This document shows positions 51,243 to 60,325 of a stretch of DNA of 64,000 nucleotides, piece after piece. The DNA lies in assembly GCF_024741815.1 (NCBI RefSeq), contig NZ_CP102951.1, positions 1,813,001-1,877,000 of the forward strand. The letters are read 5' to 3'. The stretch's first letter is position 1, and the number at the start of each line of letters is the position of its first letter. The notes under the pieces were generated by a model. That model had not been told where the DNA came from. It made no database searches and was given only the letters and a program-made list of their open reading frames with translations. The stretch comes from Pseudomonas sp. LS1212 (GTDB lineage Bacteria > Pseudomonadota > Gammaproteobacteria > Pseudomonadales > Pseudomonadaceae). The translations under genes were made by a program, and so were the position numbers.

Positions 51243-51737
51243 ATGTATAAAGCACTTATTGTAACATCGTTGATTGTTTTTCCGCTGCTTGGTTATTCCG
51301 ATGGAGTAGACGAAGGGGAAGGGATTGTTGGCAAGGAAAAAGTTGATAAAATTGTTGATAGTTGTTTGCGCTATGATCGGATAGACGATCCAGGCGACGT
51401 AGTGGCATGCCTTCAGAAAGAGTATTCACTTTCCGATGCGATCTTGAATAAGCAGTATCATAAAATGGTGTCTGGTCTGAACTTTTTGTTAAGGACCGAG
51501 CCGGGCGAGCGCTCCGAGCGTCGTATGAAAACTCTCAGGCAGTCTCAACGTCAATGGGTTTCATTTCGTGATAAGGAGTGTGAGTTTTTAAGGGCTGCCG
51601 AATACCACGGTCCATCAGGAGAGATTAACTTCTATGTCTGCTTGGTTGATCAGACTTATGAGCGTGCAAATAAGCTTTCCGAGTACATAAACTGCTATGG
51701 TCGATTTAGATTAGTATGTCCGCTTGCGGCGGGGTAG
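51243..51737 (+). CDS. LprI/DUF1311 lysozyme-inhibitor-like protein, second immunity candidate
   Basis: This 164-residue AT-rich gene has a signal peptide (MYKALIVTSLIVFPLLGYSD) and the DUF1311 core: SLSDAILNKQYHKMVSGL, LRQSQRQWVSFRDKECEF and a late CLVDQTYERANKL. LprI-family proteins inhibit lysozymes in the periplasm. It sits right after the fossil effector fragment, so it is probably the surviving immunity gene of a lost muramidase effector, or added protection against the present one. The start is ATG 51243; the open frame upstream is fossil sequence. Confidence 0.78.
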   Translation: MYKALIVTSLIVFPLLGYSDGVDEGEGIVGKEKVDKIVDSCLRYDRIDDPGDVVACLQKEYSLSDAILNKQYHKMVSGLNFLLRTEPGERSERRMKTLRQSQRQWVSFRDKECEFLRAAEYHGPSGEINFYVCLVDQTYERANKLSEYINCYGRFRLVCPLAAG

Positions 51738-52091
51738 GGGCGGGTTGATAGAGAGAGCGCATACAACGCGCCTCAAGCGTCAAGCACAGAGCATGCCGGA
51801 CTCAATTAGTACTGATTAAAGCGGGCACCCAATGGCCAACGCCCGTTTTTTTGCTCTTTTGTTGAACAAGTGCGATAACCCCCAAGCTCCCCCTTCGGGT
51901 TTACCGAACACGAGTGACGCAGAGCGTGGGAACGAGAAAGTGGACGTGTACGTGAGCGCTTTTGTATTTTCATGTATCTATCCAGGCTGCGTACACGCTT
52001 GCTTTAAAAAACCTGCCATTGCGACACATCCACAGTACACGCCTCGATCAAAGTAGTGCTTCCACTTCCTCTCCTTCGAAAGGGCATGATC
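51738..52091. other. Intergenic stretch with a degraded repeat
   Basis: No gene is seen. At 51896-51935 lies TTTACCGAACACGAGTGACG followed by CAGAGCGTGGGAACGAG, a degraded copy of the composite found at 37892-37932 and 45252-45296. The remainder is AT-rich and probably contains the cupin promoter. Confidence 0.5.
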
Positions 52092-52538
52092 ATGCGATGC
52101 AAACTTCTCCTGGCTACCGCTGCAGCACTCGTCTCAATGGCTGGCTATGTTCAAGCTCAGGAGGTGACGCCAGGCGCTGAGGCCAGCCATGAGTCGCAGT
52201 CGGTAGAAAGTTGGCAGAAAGGTATCCAGCGCACGGATCTGCTGCGTCAGAATCTGGACGTGTCCGAGCATGAAGTTATCCAGGCCCGTGTTGATATCGA
52301 GCCGGGTGTGGCCTCCCCCAAGCATTCCCATCCAGGCACGGAGGTGGCGTACGTGCTCAAGGGCACGTTTGAGTATCAGCTCGAGGGGCGGGCACCTGTC
52401 ACGCTCAAAGCGGGTGATTCCTTGTTTATCCCCGCTGGCGTTGCGCATGTCGCGAAGAATATCGGTCAGGACAATGCGTCAGAGTTGGCGACGTACATTG
52501 TAAAAAAAGGCGAACCACTCTTGATGCTGGAAAAGTGA
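52092..52538 (+). CDS. Secreted cupin-domain protein
   Basis: This 148-residue protein has a signal peptide (MRCKLLLATAAALVSMAGYVQAQ). The cupin barrel shows both metal motifs: PKHSHPGTEVAYVLKGTFEY near residue 76 (two His and a Glu) and GDSLFIPAGVAHVAKN near 115 (last His). It is a periplasmic single-domain cupin of unknown substrate. AGGG lies 7 bases before ATG 52092. The downstream NmrA-like pseudogene begins almost at once, so they may have been an oxidoreductase-type pair. Confidence 0.8.
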   Translation: MRCKLLLATAAALVSMAGYVQAQEVTPGAEASHESQSVESWQKGIQRTDLLRQNLDVSEHEVIQARVDIEPGVASPKHSHPGTEVAYVLKGTFEYQLEGRAPVTLKAGDSLFIPAGVAHVAKNIGQDNASELATYIVKKGEPLLMLEK

Positions 52539-52543
52539 GCGAC

Positions 52544-52959
52544 ATGAAATCCGAGCATTCAAGCCCAATTCTCGTACTGGAGCGGCTGGCGATATCGGTG
52601 CCATTGGCCGCAATGTCACCGCCATGCTGATCGCCAAAGGCCACAAGGTTCGCGCCCTGGTTCGGCACGAGGATGAGCGCGCTCAAAGCTTGCGAGCCCT
52701 GGGGGCCGACGTCGTGCTGGGGGAGGCGCTCGGCAGGACGATCCACTACCGTGACGTTCCGCTCTCGGATTGGAGCGAAAGGCTTTCACAAGCAGGCGTT
52801 CCGGCTCACCTGCTCAGCCATCTCAAGGTGATGGCGAAACTTCGTGGGCAGGGGCGATATGACCGCATGACTGACGACCTGTTCAAGCTCACTGGGGAGA
52901 AGCCGACCAGCATGCGCGACTTCGTGAAGCTTCATGCTTCAGCGTTTACTGCGGGGTGA
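52544..52959 (+). pseudogene. NmrA-like NAD(P)-binding protein, internally deleted
   Basis: After ATG 52544 the frame reads SPILVLERL, while the next frame gives GAAGDIGAIGRNVTAMLIAK, the dinucleotide-binding loop, so one base is missing near 52570. The frame then continues GHKVRALVRHEDERAQSLRA to VVLGE and jumps straight to the C-terminal ALGRTIHYRDVPLSDWSERL and RYDRMTDDLFKLTG. About 150 central residues of the family are absent. This is a dead gene with two lesions. Confidence 0.8.
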
Positions 52960-53385
52960 AGCCTGCTTGCGTACGGCACTGGACAAGACCAGTGAGGTCG
53001 TTACGGAGCCATGCACGGCAAGCGTATCGACTACTCGCTCCAGATCAAGGGGTTGTGCAAACGCACAACGCACGATGAAGCAATCCTCACCGGTAATCCG
53101 ATCGGCTTCCAGAACTTCGGGCATTTCGTTGAAAAGTTTGAGGTAATCCTTGATGTGCTCGTGGGTTGTGCGGATGCGGATGATCGCCTGCAACCCCAAC
53201 CCCAGCTCACGCAAATTGATCCTGGCGCCATACCCCTCGATGACTCCAGCCAATTCAAGCTTTCGCACGCGCTCGCTCATGGCAGGCTGTGAAAGGCCAA
53301 TACGCTTGCCCAGTGATGCCAGGCTTTGCCGTGCATCCAGTTGCAACGCCTCCAGTATCTGCCGGTCTTTATTATCCAGTTCCAT
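52939..53385 (-). CDS. Lrp/AsnC-family regulator
   Basis: This 148-residue protein starts MELDNKDRQILEALQLDARQ, with helix-turn-helix SLASLGKRIGLSQPAMSERVRKLE (about 22-45) and a RAM domain (GLQAIIRIRTTHEHIKDYLK). Its end overlaps the pseudogene tail by 21 bp on the opposite strand. It diverges from the hydrolase gene at 53628. The target may have been the now-broken NmrA-like gene or the hydrolase. The effector is unknown. Confidence 0.82.
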   Translation of the reverse strand: MELDNKDRQILEALQLDARQSLASLGKRIGLSQPAMSERVRKLELAGVIEGYGARINLRELGLGLQAIIRIRTTHEHIKDYLKLFNEMPEVLEADRITGEDCFIVRCAFAQPLDLERVVDTLAVHGSVTTSLVLSSAVRKQASPRSKR

Positions 53386-53627
53386 ACCAATCTCAATTAG
53401 TGATCCGATGAGTCATCGGTAACAAGCCTGAATTTTGGATGATTTGCCATTGGTGGGCGATGTGTCATTGGCTATCTTCTGCTCGCCATTGGTGCAGGGC
53501 GCAAAAGCTGGGAACAATGATTTCCCTGGAGCACAGCATGATCTATTTTTCACACCCTGCATCGGTTCGCTTGCAACGGCGTTTCTGGAAAAGGGGTTCT
53601 ATTCAATCTTGGCGCAAGGAAATCAGA

Positions 53628-54377
53628 GTGAGTGAGATAGAACGCACACCAGTGATATTCATCAATGGTTTGATCGGTACGTTGAGAGACCCTGAAATCC
53701 ATCGGCAGCTAGGTGGGAGGCCTTCACTAGCGCCTGACTTGCTGGGTTACGGGGCACTGCGCAACGCTTCAGTACACGAGATCACTATCAACACGCAGGT
53801 TGAGCGAATTCGAGAAGCGATCGAAGAGCATTTCGATAAGCACCCGGTGCACCTCGTCGGCCACTCGGTAGGAGGAGTGGTCGCCTATCTGTTTGCCCAA
53901 CGTTACCCGGAACGTGTAGTCAGCATCATCAGCGTTGAAGGCAACTTCACCTTGAAGGATGCGTTCTGGTCATCGTCTGTTGCGCAAATGACGCAGGAGG
54001 AAGCTGAGGCCATGTTGGCTGGGTTTCAGGCTGACCCCGGTGCCTGGCTAGCACGCTCTGGAATTCCAGACCAACCCGAGAAACTAAGTACGGCGCGTAC
54101 CTGGCTGGAAAATCAACCCGCCAGCACGCTGCAAGCGATGGCCAAGTCCGTTGTAGTGATAACGGAGAAACCCGATTATCACACCGCATTAAAGGAGCTG
54201 TTTGCCGCTGTACCGGTTTACTTGCTTGCCGGTGAGCATTCCGTTGGCGATTGGGATATTCCCGGTTGGGCCAAACACGAAGTCGTCAGCCTGACCATCA
54301 TGCCGAAAGCTGGGCATCTTATGATGCTGGAAAACCCCGGCGCCTTCGGTCGCATAATCGCTGAACTATTGGACTGA
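53628..54377 (+). CDS. Alpha/beta-hydrolase
   Basis: This 249-residue protein starts at GTG 53628 (AGGA 7 bases upstream), which removes a non-homologous 63-residue leader of the longer frame. It shows IFINGLIGT near residue 10, the Ser nucleophile in LVGHSVGGVVAYLFA near 80, an Asp region GEHSVGDWD near 205 and the His in MPKAGHLMMLE near 225. It is probably a soluble esterase or C-C hydrolase; the substrate is unknown. The 242-bp gap to the divergent Lrp gene has CCATTGG/TCATTGG repeats that could be operator sites. Confidence 0.75.
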   Translation: MSEIERTPVIFINGLIGTLRDPEIHRQLGGRPSLAPDLLGYGALRNASVHEITINTQVERIREAIEEHFDKHPVHLVGHSVGGVVAYLFAQRYPERVVSIISVEGNFTLKDAFWSSSVAQMTQEEAEAMLAGFQADPGAWLARSGIPDQPEKLSTARTWLENQPASTLQAMAKSVVVITEKPDYHTALKELFAAVPVYLLAGEHSVGDWDIPGWAKHEVVSLTIMPKAGHLMMLENPGAFGRIIAELLD

Positions 54378-54443
54378 TCGCCCCCGATCTCATCGGTGCA
54401 TACGGCCTGCCGGAAGAACCGGCTGGCCGCCTGGGTGCCTTGG

Positions 54444-54700
54444 TTAAACCAGATTGATCGTGACGTCGATGTTGCCATGGGGCGCTTTGGAGTACGGGCA
54501 GGTCTGGTGTGCGGTATCAACCAGCGCCCGTGCGGCAACAGGGTCCAACCCCGGAAGGCTTACATTCAGGCGCGCCCGGAGGAAATAGGCATTATCGGTA
54601 TTGCCCAGGTCCACTTCAGCGTCGACGGTTGGGGCGGCTGGAAGAGTCACCTGCAACTTGGCAGCCGCCTTGCCGATTGCGCCGATGAAGCAGGCTGACG
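54444..54700 (-). pseudogene. Organic hydroperoxide resistance protein (Ohr/OsmC) remnant
   Basis: The minus strand reads ACFIGAIGKAAAKLQVTLPA then DNAYFLRARLNVSLPGLDPV and AHQTCPYSKAPHGNIDVTIN before the stop at 54444. This is the C-terminal two thirds of Ohr, with both the family Cys regions partly kept (SACF and TCPYSKA). The N-terminus, including the start, is lost near 54700. A complete 70-residue frame can start inside (MQVTLPA), but it lacks half the active site. Confidence 0.75.
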
Positions 54701-54709
54701 GCAGCTGCT

Positions 54710-54900
54710 ACAGGGTCCGTATTTGCCCCAAAGATAACGCTTGCCCGGTAAGGGGCAAGACGGTGTCTACATAGGTTCGGCGTACCCCGGTCGGCGTAGC
54801 CGCTGCGACACTGGAGGCCCGTAGGGGCTCCCCTGCTGTCCGGCAGAGCTTCTATGAAGACTGCGTCAGGTATAAGTTGGCGCGTAAATGACGGGGTTGA
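54710..54900. repeat. Degenerate partial copy of the GTAGCCGCTGC repeat
   Basis: CGGCGTAGCCGCTGCGACAC then TGGAGGCCCGTAGGGGCTCC near 54800-54830 resembles the inverse of the 130-bp units at 61732-62217, with many changes. No gene is seen in this gap. Confidence 0.45.
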
Positions 54901-54987
54901 TCAACTTGTGCTGCTGCCAGCAAGGCTGGCGACCCATTTCATGCAGGCTGAATATTCAGAGTGGCGCAGGGCGGCGAGGAGGGGAGG

Positions 54988-55560
54988 GTGAATAGTATCT
55001 GGTTGTTGGTGCTGGCCCCTCTGGTTCACGCTGCGGAACCGGTCAGCTCGACGGTTCGTGAGGAGCACTATCTGGTGTATGGCCGGACCATTGACGATAT
55101 TCGGCAATCGATCAGCGACAGAACCCCGGTACGCAACGCGCGAGGCGCCTTCGCTGGCAATACGAAGAGCCACTACCAAACGACCTACAGGCTGGCCCCC
55201 GTCTCGCAGACGGGGTGTGCCCTGAAGGATGTCGCGGTGAAGGTCGAATCAGTCATTACGCTCCCACAGCTGGCGCCCGGCACCCTGTCCCCGGCGGTCG
55301 CGGACGAGTGGCGGCGTTACTACACCGCGCTTCGGGCACACGAGTACCTGCATGTGGAAAGCGGTAAGGAATCGGCCAGAACGACGCAGCAATGGCTGGC
55401 CAGCATGAAAATCAGTGGATCATGCCATGCAGCGAGGCCTCATGTTCGAGTCGCCATCGAGGCGTACATCCTTAAGCTGGATGAGCGCGATCGGCACCTG
55501 GATGTCATCACCGATCATGGCCGGACGCAAGGCGCCCGGCTGGATGCTCGGGTTCGATAG
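54988..55560 (+). CDS. DUF922 putative zinc-dependent secreted protein
   Basis: This protein of about 190 residues starts at GTG 54988, with GAGGAGG upstream; an earlier GTG at 54961 is possible. A short signal peptide ends PLVHAAEP. The DUF922 signature is VYGRTIDDIRQSISDRTP near residue 28 and the zinc-type HEYLHVESGKES near residue 122. The family is predicted to be metalloprotease-like but uncharacterised. It probably acts in the periplasm. It stands alone. Confidence 0.75.
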   Translation: MNSIWLLVLAPLVHAAEPVSSTVREEHYLVYGRTIDDIRQSISDRTPVRNARGAFAGNTKSHYQTTYRLAPVSQTGCALKDVAVKVESVITLPQLAPGTLSPAVADEWRRYYTALRAHEYLHVESGKESARTTQQWLASMKISGSCHAARPHVRVAIEAYILKLDERDRHLDVITDHGRTQGARLDARVR

Positions 55561-55658
55561 GGTCTGCGATACCTTGTGATTGCGGGCAGTACCACTCCAT
55601 TAATATTGCCGGGAAGGTGAAGGCGGTCTCTTTGTTTGTGGATGTCGATCTTCTATGT

Positions 55659-56801
55659 CTAGCCAATACGTTTGGCTACACACAGTAGACGCGCGATATC
55701 CCGTGCCCGCTCTTTCAACAGCACAGGAGCCTGGCGACAGGCCTCCTGGAGCGTCATCGGGCCCGAGGTCAAGGCAAATGCTGCATCGATACCCTGTGCA
55801 TAAAGCTGCGCATAACCCTCACCCAAGGTGCCGGCCAGGACGATGACGGGCACCTGGCATTGACCGGCAATCCGGGCAACGCCCAGCGGCGTCTTGCCGC
55901 GCAGTGTCTGCGCGTCGAAACGACCTTCGCCGGTAATCACCAGGTCAGCACCTTGTAACCGGTTCGCCAACTCGGTGAGTTCAGCAACCACCTCGACCCC
56001 CGGCCGGAAGGTTGCCTGAAGAAATGCCTTGGCTGCAAAGCCAATACCGCCAGCCGCTCCGGCGCCGGGTACATGTCGAACGTCTTCGTTCAGCAGCGCC
56101 GCACATTGATCCGCATAGTGCCCCAAGGCATCGTCGAGCAACTGTATTTGCTCGCTATCGGCACCTTTCTGGCGAGCAAAAGTGAAAGAGGCTCCGTGTG
56201 GCCCGCAGAGTGGATTATCCACATCGGCGGCGACTTCAACACGCACATCGGACAATCGTGCATCAAGGGCCTGGATATCGATACTCGCTAATGCGGACAG
56301 TGCAAGACCACCCGCGGGTATAAGGTTGCCTTGACTGTCCATGAAGCGGGCACCCAGCGCCCTGAGCATGCCCGTTCCACCATCGTTGGTGGCACTGCCG
56401 CCAATGGTAAGGATGAGTTTTTTCGCACCGGCATTCAGCGCTTCGATGATGAGTTCGCCAGTGCCTTCAGTCGAGCTTGAACACGCGTTGCGTTGCTCGG
56501 TCGCAACCAACTGTAAACCGCTGGCTTCTGCCATTTCGATGATCGCCGTTCGCGACTCAGGCAACCATCCCCATCTGGCCGTGACGGGTTCACCGAGCGG
56601 CCCGGTGACACGAGCGCTCCGTAGCTCGCCGGCCACGGCTGACAGGATGGCGTCAATGGTGCCCTCGCCACCATCGGCCATGGGGCACTTGACCAGCTCA
56701 GCGTCAGGAAAGACATCCTTCAGGCCCGACGCTATCGCATCGGCGACGTCAGCCGCGCTCAAGCTGTCCTTGAATGAATCGGGAGCGATGACGATTTTCA
56801 T
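55659..56801 (-). CDS. Glycerate kinase
   Basis: This 380-residue GarK/GlxK-type kinase makes phosphoglycerate from D-glycerate and ATP. It starts MKIVIAPDSFKDSLSA (GGAG 6 bases upstream; MENF is a spurious extension). Motifs are MADGGEGTIDAI near residue 44, LTIGGSATNDGGTGMLRALG near 130 and VITGEGRFDAQTLRGKTP near 285. It fits the tartrate pathway here, since tartrate dehydrogenase yields D-glycerate. The upstream CdaR gene, on the same strand 82 bp away, is the expected activator. Confidence 0.92.
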   Translation of the reverse strand: MKIVIAPDSFKDSLSAADVADAIASGLKDVFPDAELVKCPMADGGEGTIDAILSAVAGELRSARVTGPLGEPVTARWGWLPESRTAIIEMAEASGLQLVATEQRNACSSSTEGTGELIIEALNAGAKKLILTIGGSATNDGGTGMLRALGARFMDSQGNLIPAGGLALSALASIDIQALDARLSDVRVEVAADVDNPLCGPHGASFTFARQKGADSEQIQLLDDALGHYADQCAALLNEDVRHVPGAGAAGGIGFAAKAFLQATFRPGVEVVAELTELANRLQGADLVITGEGRFDAQTLRGKTPLGVARIAGQCQVPVIVLAGTLGEGYAQLYAQGIDAAFALTSGPMTLQEACRQAPVLLKERARDIARLLCVAKRIG

Positions 56802-56882
56802 AAAATTCTCCAAATGCGACGAGAATTCATGCTGACACGTTGGTATGACACCAGCTTTAGGCAGGGCTACAGTAACACCGCA

Positions 56883-58016
56883 TTAAATTTGTTCATCTGA
56901 ACAAATGGGTGGGTCCGATTCAGTATGTGGGAGCAGATGCACTCCTAGATACAGCTCCAACAACTCATCCAGCCGACTCATATCTTTCCCGCTCAGCTCC
57001 GTGATCCGTTCCATTCGGTAGCGCAGGCTATTGCGATGAATGCCCAAGGCATCCGCGCAGGGTTGTGCCTGGCCGTGATGTAAACACCAACTGCGCAGCG
57101 TGCGCATCAATTGCCCGCTGCTGTCCTTGGCCTGGATCTCGAGAAGGGGAGCCAGGAGCGCATCCAGCACACCGTCCTCTCGATGAGCCCAGAGAAATGA
57201 CGGCAACTGATAACGAGAGAGCGATAGCAATTTTTGCTGCGCAACAATAGCCTCGCCGTATGCAAATAACTCAGCGACACGTCGGTAGCCTCGACGCAAA
57301 CTCTCGAGGGTCTCTGCCCGTATGCCGTATGCGATACGCGCTACCTTCCAGCCTTGCGACTCAAGCTTCTCGATTGTTTTCTCAGGGCTGGGGACCAAGT
57401 TAGAGGGGCAGCACCACAAGACCGAAGACGAGGATGTGCTCATACACCAGCTATCGGGATATCTCGACTTCAACCAGTCCGCCATGGCTGAAGAGGTTAG
57501 TTCTTCATCCAGTTTGATCAGCAGAGGCGTTCGCACAAGCTGCGGCTTGAGTCCCAGTTGACGGGCTTCGTCGACCAACCGAGGAGAGCTGCCTGCCTCG
57601 CCCAATAGCATGGCCACCAGATCTTCGCTGCGCTGCTTGCGCCACTGTTGCTCAATCTGCATATGGCTCTGGGCGACGAGCATTTCGGCAGTCATTTTGA
57701 CCAGCTCGGCATAGGTGCGCAGCTGTTGTGGATCCCCCGTAATCCCCAGTACCCCAATCAGGCGCCCATCATGCAACAGCGGCAGATTGATTCCCGCCTG
57801 GACGCCTTTCAGGTTATGCGCCGCCTGCTCATCGATTTCGACTACCCGATGGTTAGCCAGAACCAGCTGTGCGCCCTCATGGCGGGTATTGATGCGATTG
57901 CTCTCACCGCTGCCAAGGATCAAGCCCTGGTTATCCATGACATTCACGTTATAGGGCAGTATCGCCATCGCGCGATCAACGATGTTCTGCGCCAACAGGT
58001 GGTCGAGTTCGAACAT
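56883..58016 (-). CDS. cdaR: CdaR-type sugar diacid regulator
   Basis: This regulator of about 377 residues, chosen start MFELDHLL, has an N-terminal sugar-diacid-recognition domain (ILPYNVNVMDNQGLILGSGE, about 20-130) and a C-terminal PucR-like helix-turn-helix, ADALGIHRNSLRYRMERI near 330. CdaR activates uptake and breakdown genes for glucarate, galactarate or glycerate. It lies directly upstream of glycerate kinase and probably switches it on. A TTG start 18 bases upstream is possible. Confidence 0.87.
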   Translation of the reverse strand: MFELDHLLAQNIVDRAMAILPYNVNVMDNQGLILGSGESNRINTRHEGAQLVLANHRVVEIDEQAAHNLKGVQAGINLPLLHDGRLIGVLGITGDPQQLRTYAELVKMTAEMLVAQSHMQIEQQWRKQRSEDLVAMLLGEAGSSPRLVDEARQLGLKPQLVRTPLLIKLDEELTSSAMADWLKSRYPDSWCMSTSSSSVLWCCPSNLVPSPEKTIEKLESQGWKVARIAYGIRAETLESLRRGYRRVAELFAYGEAIVAQQKLLSLSRYQLPSFLWAHREDGVLDALLAPLLEIQAKDSSGQLMRTLRSWCLHHGQAQPCADALGIHRNSLRYRMERITELSGKDMSRLDELLELYLGVHLLPHTESDPPICSDEQI

Positions 58017-58118
58017 GTTCAGTGCTCTGCTCAAGTGGGGGTTTGGTCAAACATACAACAAGCACCTCCAAACATTGTCATTCCGCCCGAATGATTTAGT
58101 CCGATAGCGCAAGCGTCT

Positions 58119-59027
58119 TTAATTGTCTTCGACGTTATCGATGTTCTTGAAACGCTCGATCAGAAAGTCGATCAGGCTGCGTACCCTCGCTGATAAATGC
58201 AGTTGTTGCGGGTAGACCGCATACACGTCAGCGCGGGTGGGCGTCTGGTCTTCCAGCACCAGGCGCAGCCGGCCACTGCGCACATAGCGTGCGATGTCCC
58301 ATTCGGCCCGCAGCAATATCCCAAACCCCTCCAGCGCCCAGTTCAGCGCCACCTCCCCATCGTTGCAGCCCAAGGCTCCATGCACCTTGATGTTTTCTGT
58401 GCGGCCACCGTGGTCAAAACTCCAGACGCCATAGGGCGACTCGTTCTGGCGGATGAAAATGCAGTTGTGATTTTGCAGCTCGGCCAGCTTCTGAGGCGTT
58501 CCGTATTTATCCAGGTAGAGCGGTGAGGCACACAACAAGCGGCGATTGGAGGCGATCTTTCGTGCGTGGAAGGCGGCGTCCGGCAAGGAGCCAAAACGAA
58601 TGCCCAGATCGAAACCGTGCGTTGCCAGATCCAGTGGGTGGTCGCTGATTTCCAGTTGAATTTCGACCTCGGGGTATTGGGCGAAGAACGCTGCCAGGGC
58701 CGGGCCTATATGGCGACGGCCAAAACCCAGTGAAGCATTGACGCGAATCAAGCCCTTGGGTGTTGCTCTGCTGCTGCTTATCAACTGCTCAAGCTCATCG
58801 ATCTGCGTCAGGATGCGGGCGGCATGTGAGAAGTACAGCTCTCCTTCCGAGGTCAGGCTCATCGAACGCGTGGTCCGGTTGACCAGGCGTATGCCAAGCC
58901 TTGCTTCCAGCGCGGTCAGGCGTTTGCTCACCGCCGGCGGCGTGACACCCAACTCCCGAGCAGTCGCTGCCAGGCTGCCTTTATTGGCGAGCAGGTAGAA
59001 AAAAGACAAATCCAGGGTCTGGTTCAT
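58119..59027 (-). CDS. LysR-family regulator of the tartrate genes
   Basis: This 302-residue protein has helix-turn-helix LAATARELGVTPPAVSKRLTALE (about residues 17-40) and effector domain GLIRVNASLGFGRRHIGPAL near 90. It is divergent from the tartrate dehydrogenase gene, with 136 bp and TAACT/AGTTA palindromes between them. It is the likely activator of the dehydrogenase/transporter operon on L-tartrate or D-malate, and belongs to the TtuA/DmlR-like group. Confidence 0.87.
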   Translation of the reverse strand: MNQTLDLSFFYLLANKGSLAATARELGVTPPAVSKRLTALEARLGIRLVNRTTRSMSLTSEGELYFSHAARILTQIDELEQLISSSRATPKGLIRVNASLGFGRRHIGPALAAFFAQYPEVEIQLEISDHPLDLATHGFDLGIRFGSLPDAAFHARKIASNRRLLCASPLYLDKYGTPQKLAELQNHNCIFIRQNESPYGVWSFDHGGRTENIKVHGALGCNDGEVALNWALEGFGILLRAEWDIARYVRSGRLRLVLEDQTPTRADVYAVYPQQLHLSARVRSLIDFLIERFKNIDNVEDN

Positions 59028-59030
59028 TCG

Positions 59031-59067
59031 TAACTCAAAGTTATTTATGTAGTTATTTTGGGTAACT
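59031..59067. promoter_or_regulatory. LysR operator candidates upstream of ttuC
   Basis: TAACTCAAAGTTA (59031-59043) is a 5-bp-arm palindrome. AGTTA (59051-59055) and TAACT (59063-59067) form a second inverted pair with a 7-base spacer. Both are in the divergent gap between the LysR and dehydrogenase genes. Confidence 0.6.
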
Positions 59068-59163
59068 CACACCTCTTTGTTCACTACATATACTCCACCC
59101 ACACCCTGCATGGACAGCCCAGTCCGACGGGAACAACAAGAACGTAACGAGTGGAGTTGATTG

Positions 59164-60219
59164 ATGAGCGCATACAAAATTGCTGCGGTTCCTGGTGATG
59201 GCATCGGTGTTGAAGTGATTGCTGCTGGCGTTGAGGTGCTGCAAGCCCTGTCGAAAAAATCCGGCTTCGAACTGGATTTCAAACACTTCGACTGGAACTC
59301 CGATAACTACCTGAAAAACGGTTACTACATCCCGGAGGGTGGTCTGGAAGAGCTGAAGACCTTCGACGCCATCTTCTTCGGTGCCGTCGGTGCGCTCAAC
59401 GTACCGGATCACATTTCGCTCTGGGGCCTTCGCCTGCCGATCTGCCAGGGCTTCGACCAATACGCCAACGTGCGTCCGGCTCGCGTACTGCCAGGGGTAA
59501 AAAGCCCGCTGCTCAACGGTGACCAGATCGACTGGGTGGTGGTGCGGGAAAACTCCGAGGGCGAGTACTCCGGCAACGGTGGTCGAGTGCACAGAGGCCT
59601 GCCCGAAGAAGTTGCTACCGAAGTCTCCGTGTTCACCCGTGCCGGGGTAGAGCGCATCCATCGCTTTGCTTTCGAACTGGCGCAGAGCCGTCCTCGCAAG
59701 CACCTGACCATGGTCACCAAGTCCAACGCCCAGCGTCACGGCATGGTGTTGTGGGACGAGATCTTCTATGAAGTCGCCAAGGATTTTCCGGACGTCAAGA
59801 TTGACAAGGAACTGGTCGACGCGGTGACCACGCGCATGGTGCTCAAACCTTCGACGCTGGACGTTATTGTCGCCACCAACCTGCACGCCGACATCCTGTC
59901 CGATCTGGCCGCCGCTTTGTCCGGCAGCCTGGGCATCGCGCCGACCGCCAACCTGAACCCTTCGCGCAAATTCCCTTCGATGTTCGAACCGATCCATGGT
60001 TCGGCCTTTGACATCACTGGCAAAGGCGTCGCCAACCCGATCGCGACGTTCTGGACGGCGGCGATGATGCTCGAACATCTGGGCGAAGCGGCAGCGGCCA
60101 AACACCTGATGTCTGCCATCGAGGCCGTGACCGAGAGCGGTCTGCATACCCCGGATCTGGGCGGTACGGCCACCACCCGGCAGATCACCGATGCCGTGAT
60201 CGCGTTGATCAATCGCTGA
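59164..60219 (+). CDS. ttuC: Tartrate dehydrogenase/decarboxylase (D-malate dehydrogenase type)
   Basis: This 351-residue NAD-dependent beta-hydroxyacid oxidative decarboxylase belongs to the isopropylmalate dehydrogenase superfamily. It shows VPGDGIGVEV near residue 9, RPARVLPGV near 105, RENSEGEYSGNGGR near 130, the catalytic Lys in TKSNAQRHGMV and ATNLHADILSDLAAALSGSLG near 240. TtuC-type enzymes turn L-tartrate, meso-tartrate and D-malate into glycerate, oxaloglycolate or pyruvate. ATG 59164 has GGAG 7 bases upstream. It forms an operon with the downstream carrier. Confidence 0.92.
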   Translation: MSAYKIAAVPGDGIGVEVIAAGVEVLQALSKKSGFELDFKHFDWNSDNYLKNGYYIPEGGLEELKTFDAIFFGAVGALNVPDHISLWGLRLPICQGFDQYANVRPARVLPGVKSPLLNGDQIDWVVVRENSEGEYSGNGGRVHRGLPEEVATEVSVFTRAGVERIHRFAFELAQSRPRKHLTMVTKSNAQRHGMVLWDEIFYEVAKDFPDVKIDKELVDAVTTRMVLKPSTLDVIVATNLHADILSDLAAALSGSLGIAPTANLNPSRKFPSMFEPIHGSAFDITGKGVANPIATFWTAAMMLEHLGEAAAAKHLMSAIEAVTESGLHTPDLGGTATTRQITDAVIALINR

Positions 60220-60325
60220 TTTTTTTCGCTGATTCAAGTAGTACTGCGGCACAACGCCCCGCGGCGGATCGATGATCCGACCCCTTGGCATCTCCTGACA
60301 ACTATAAAAAAATCAGGGCCCTGTC

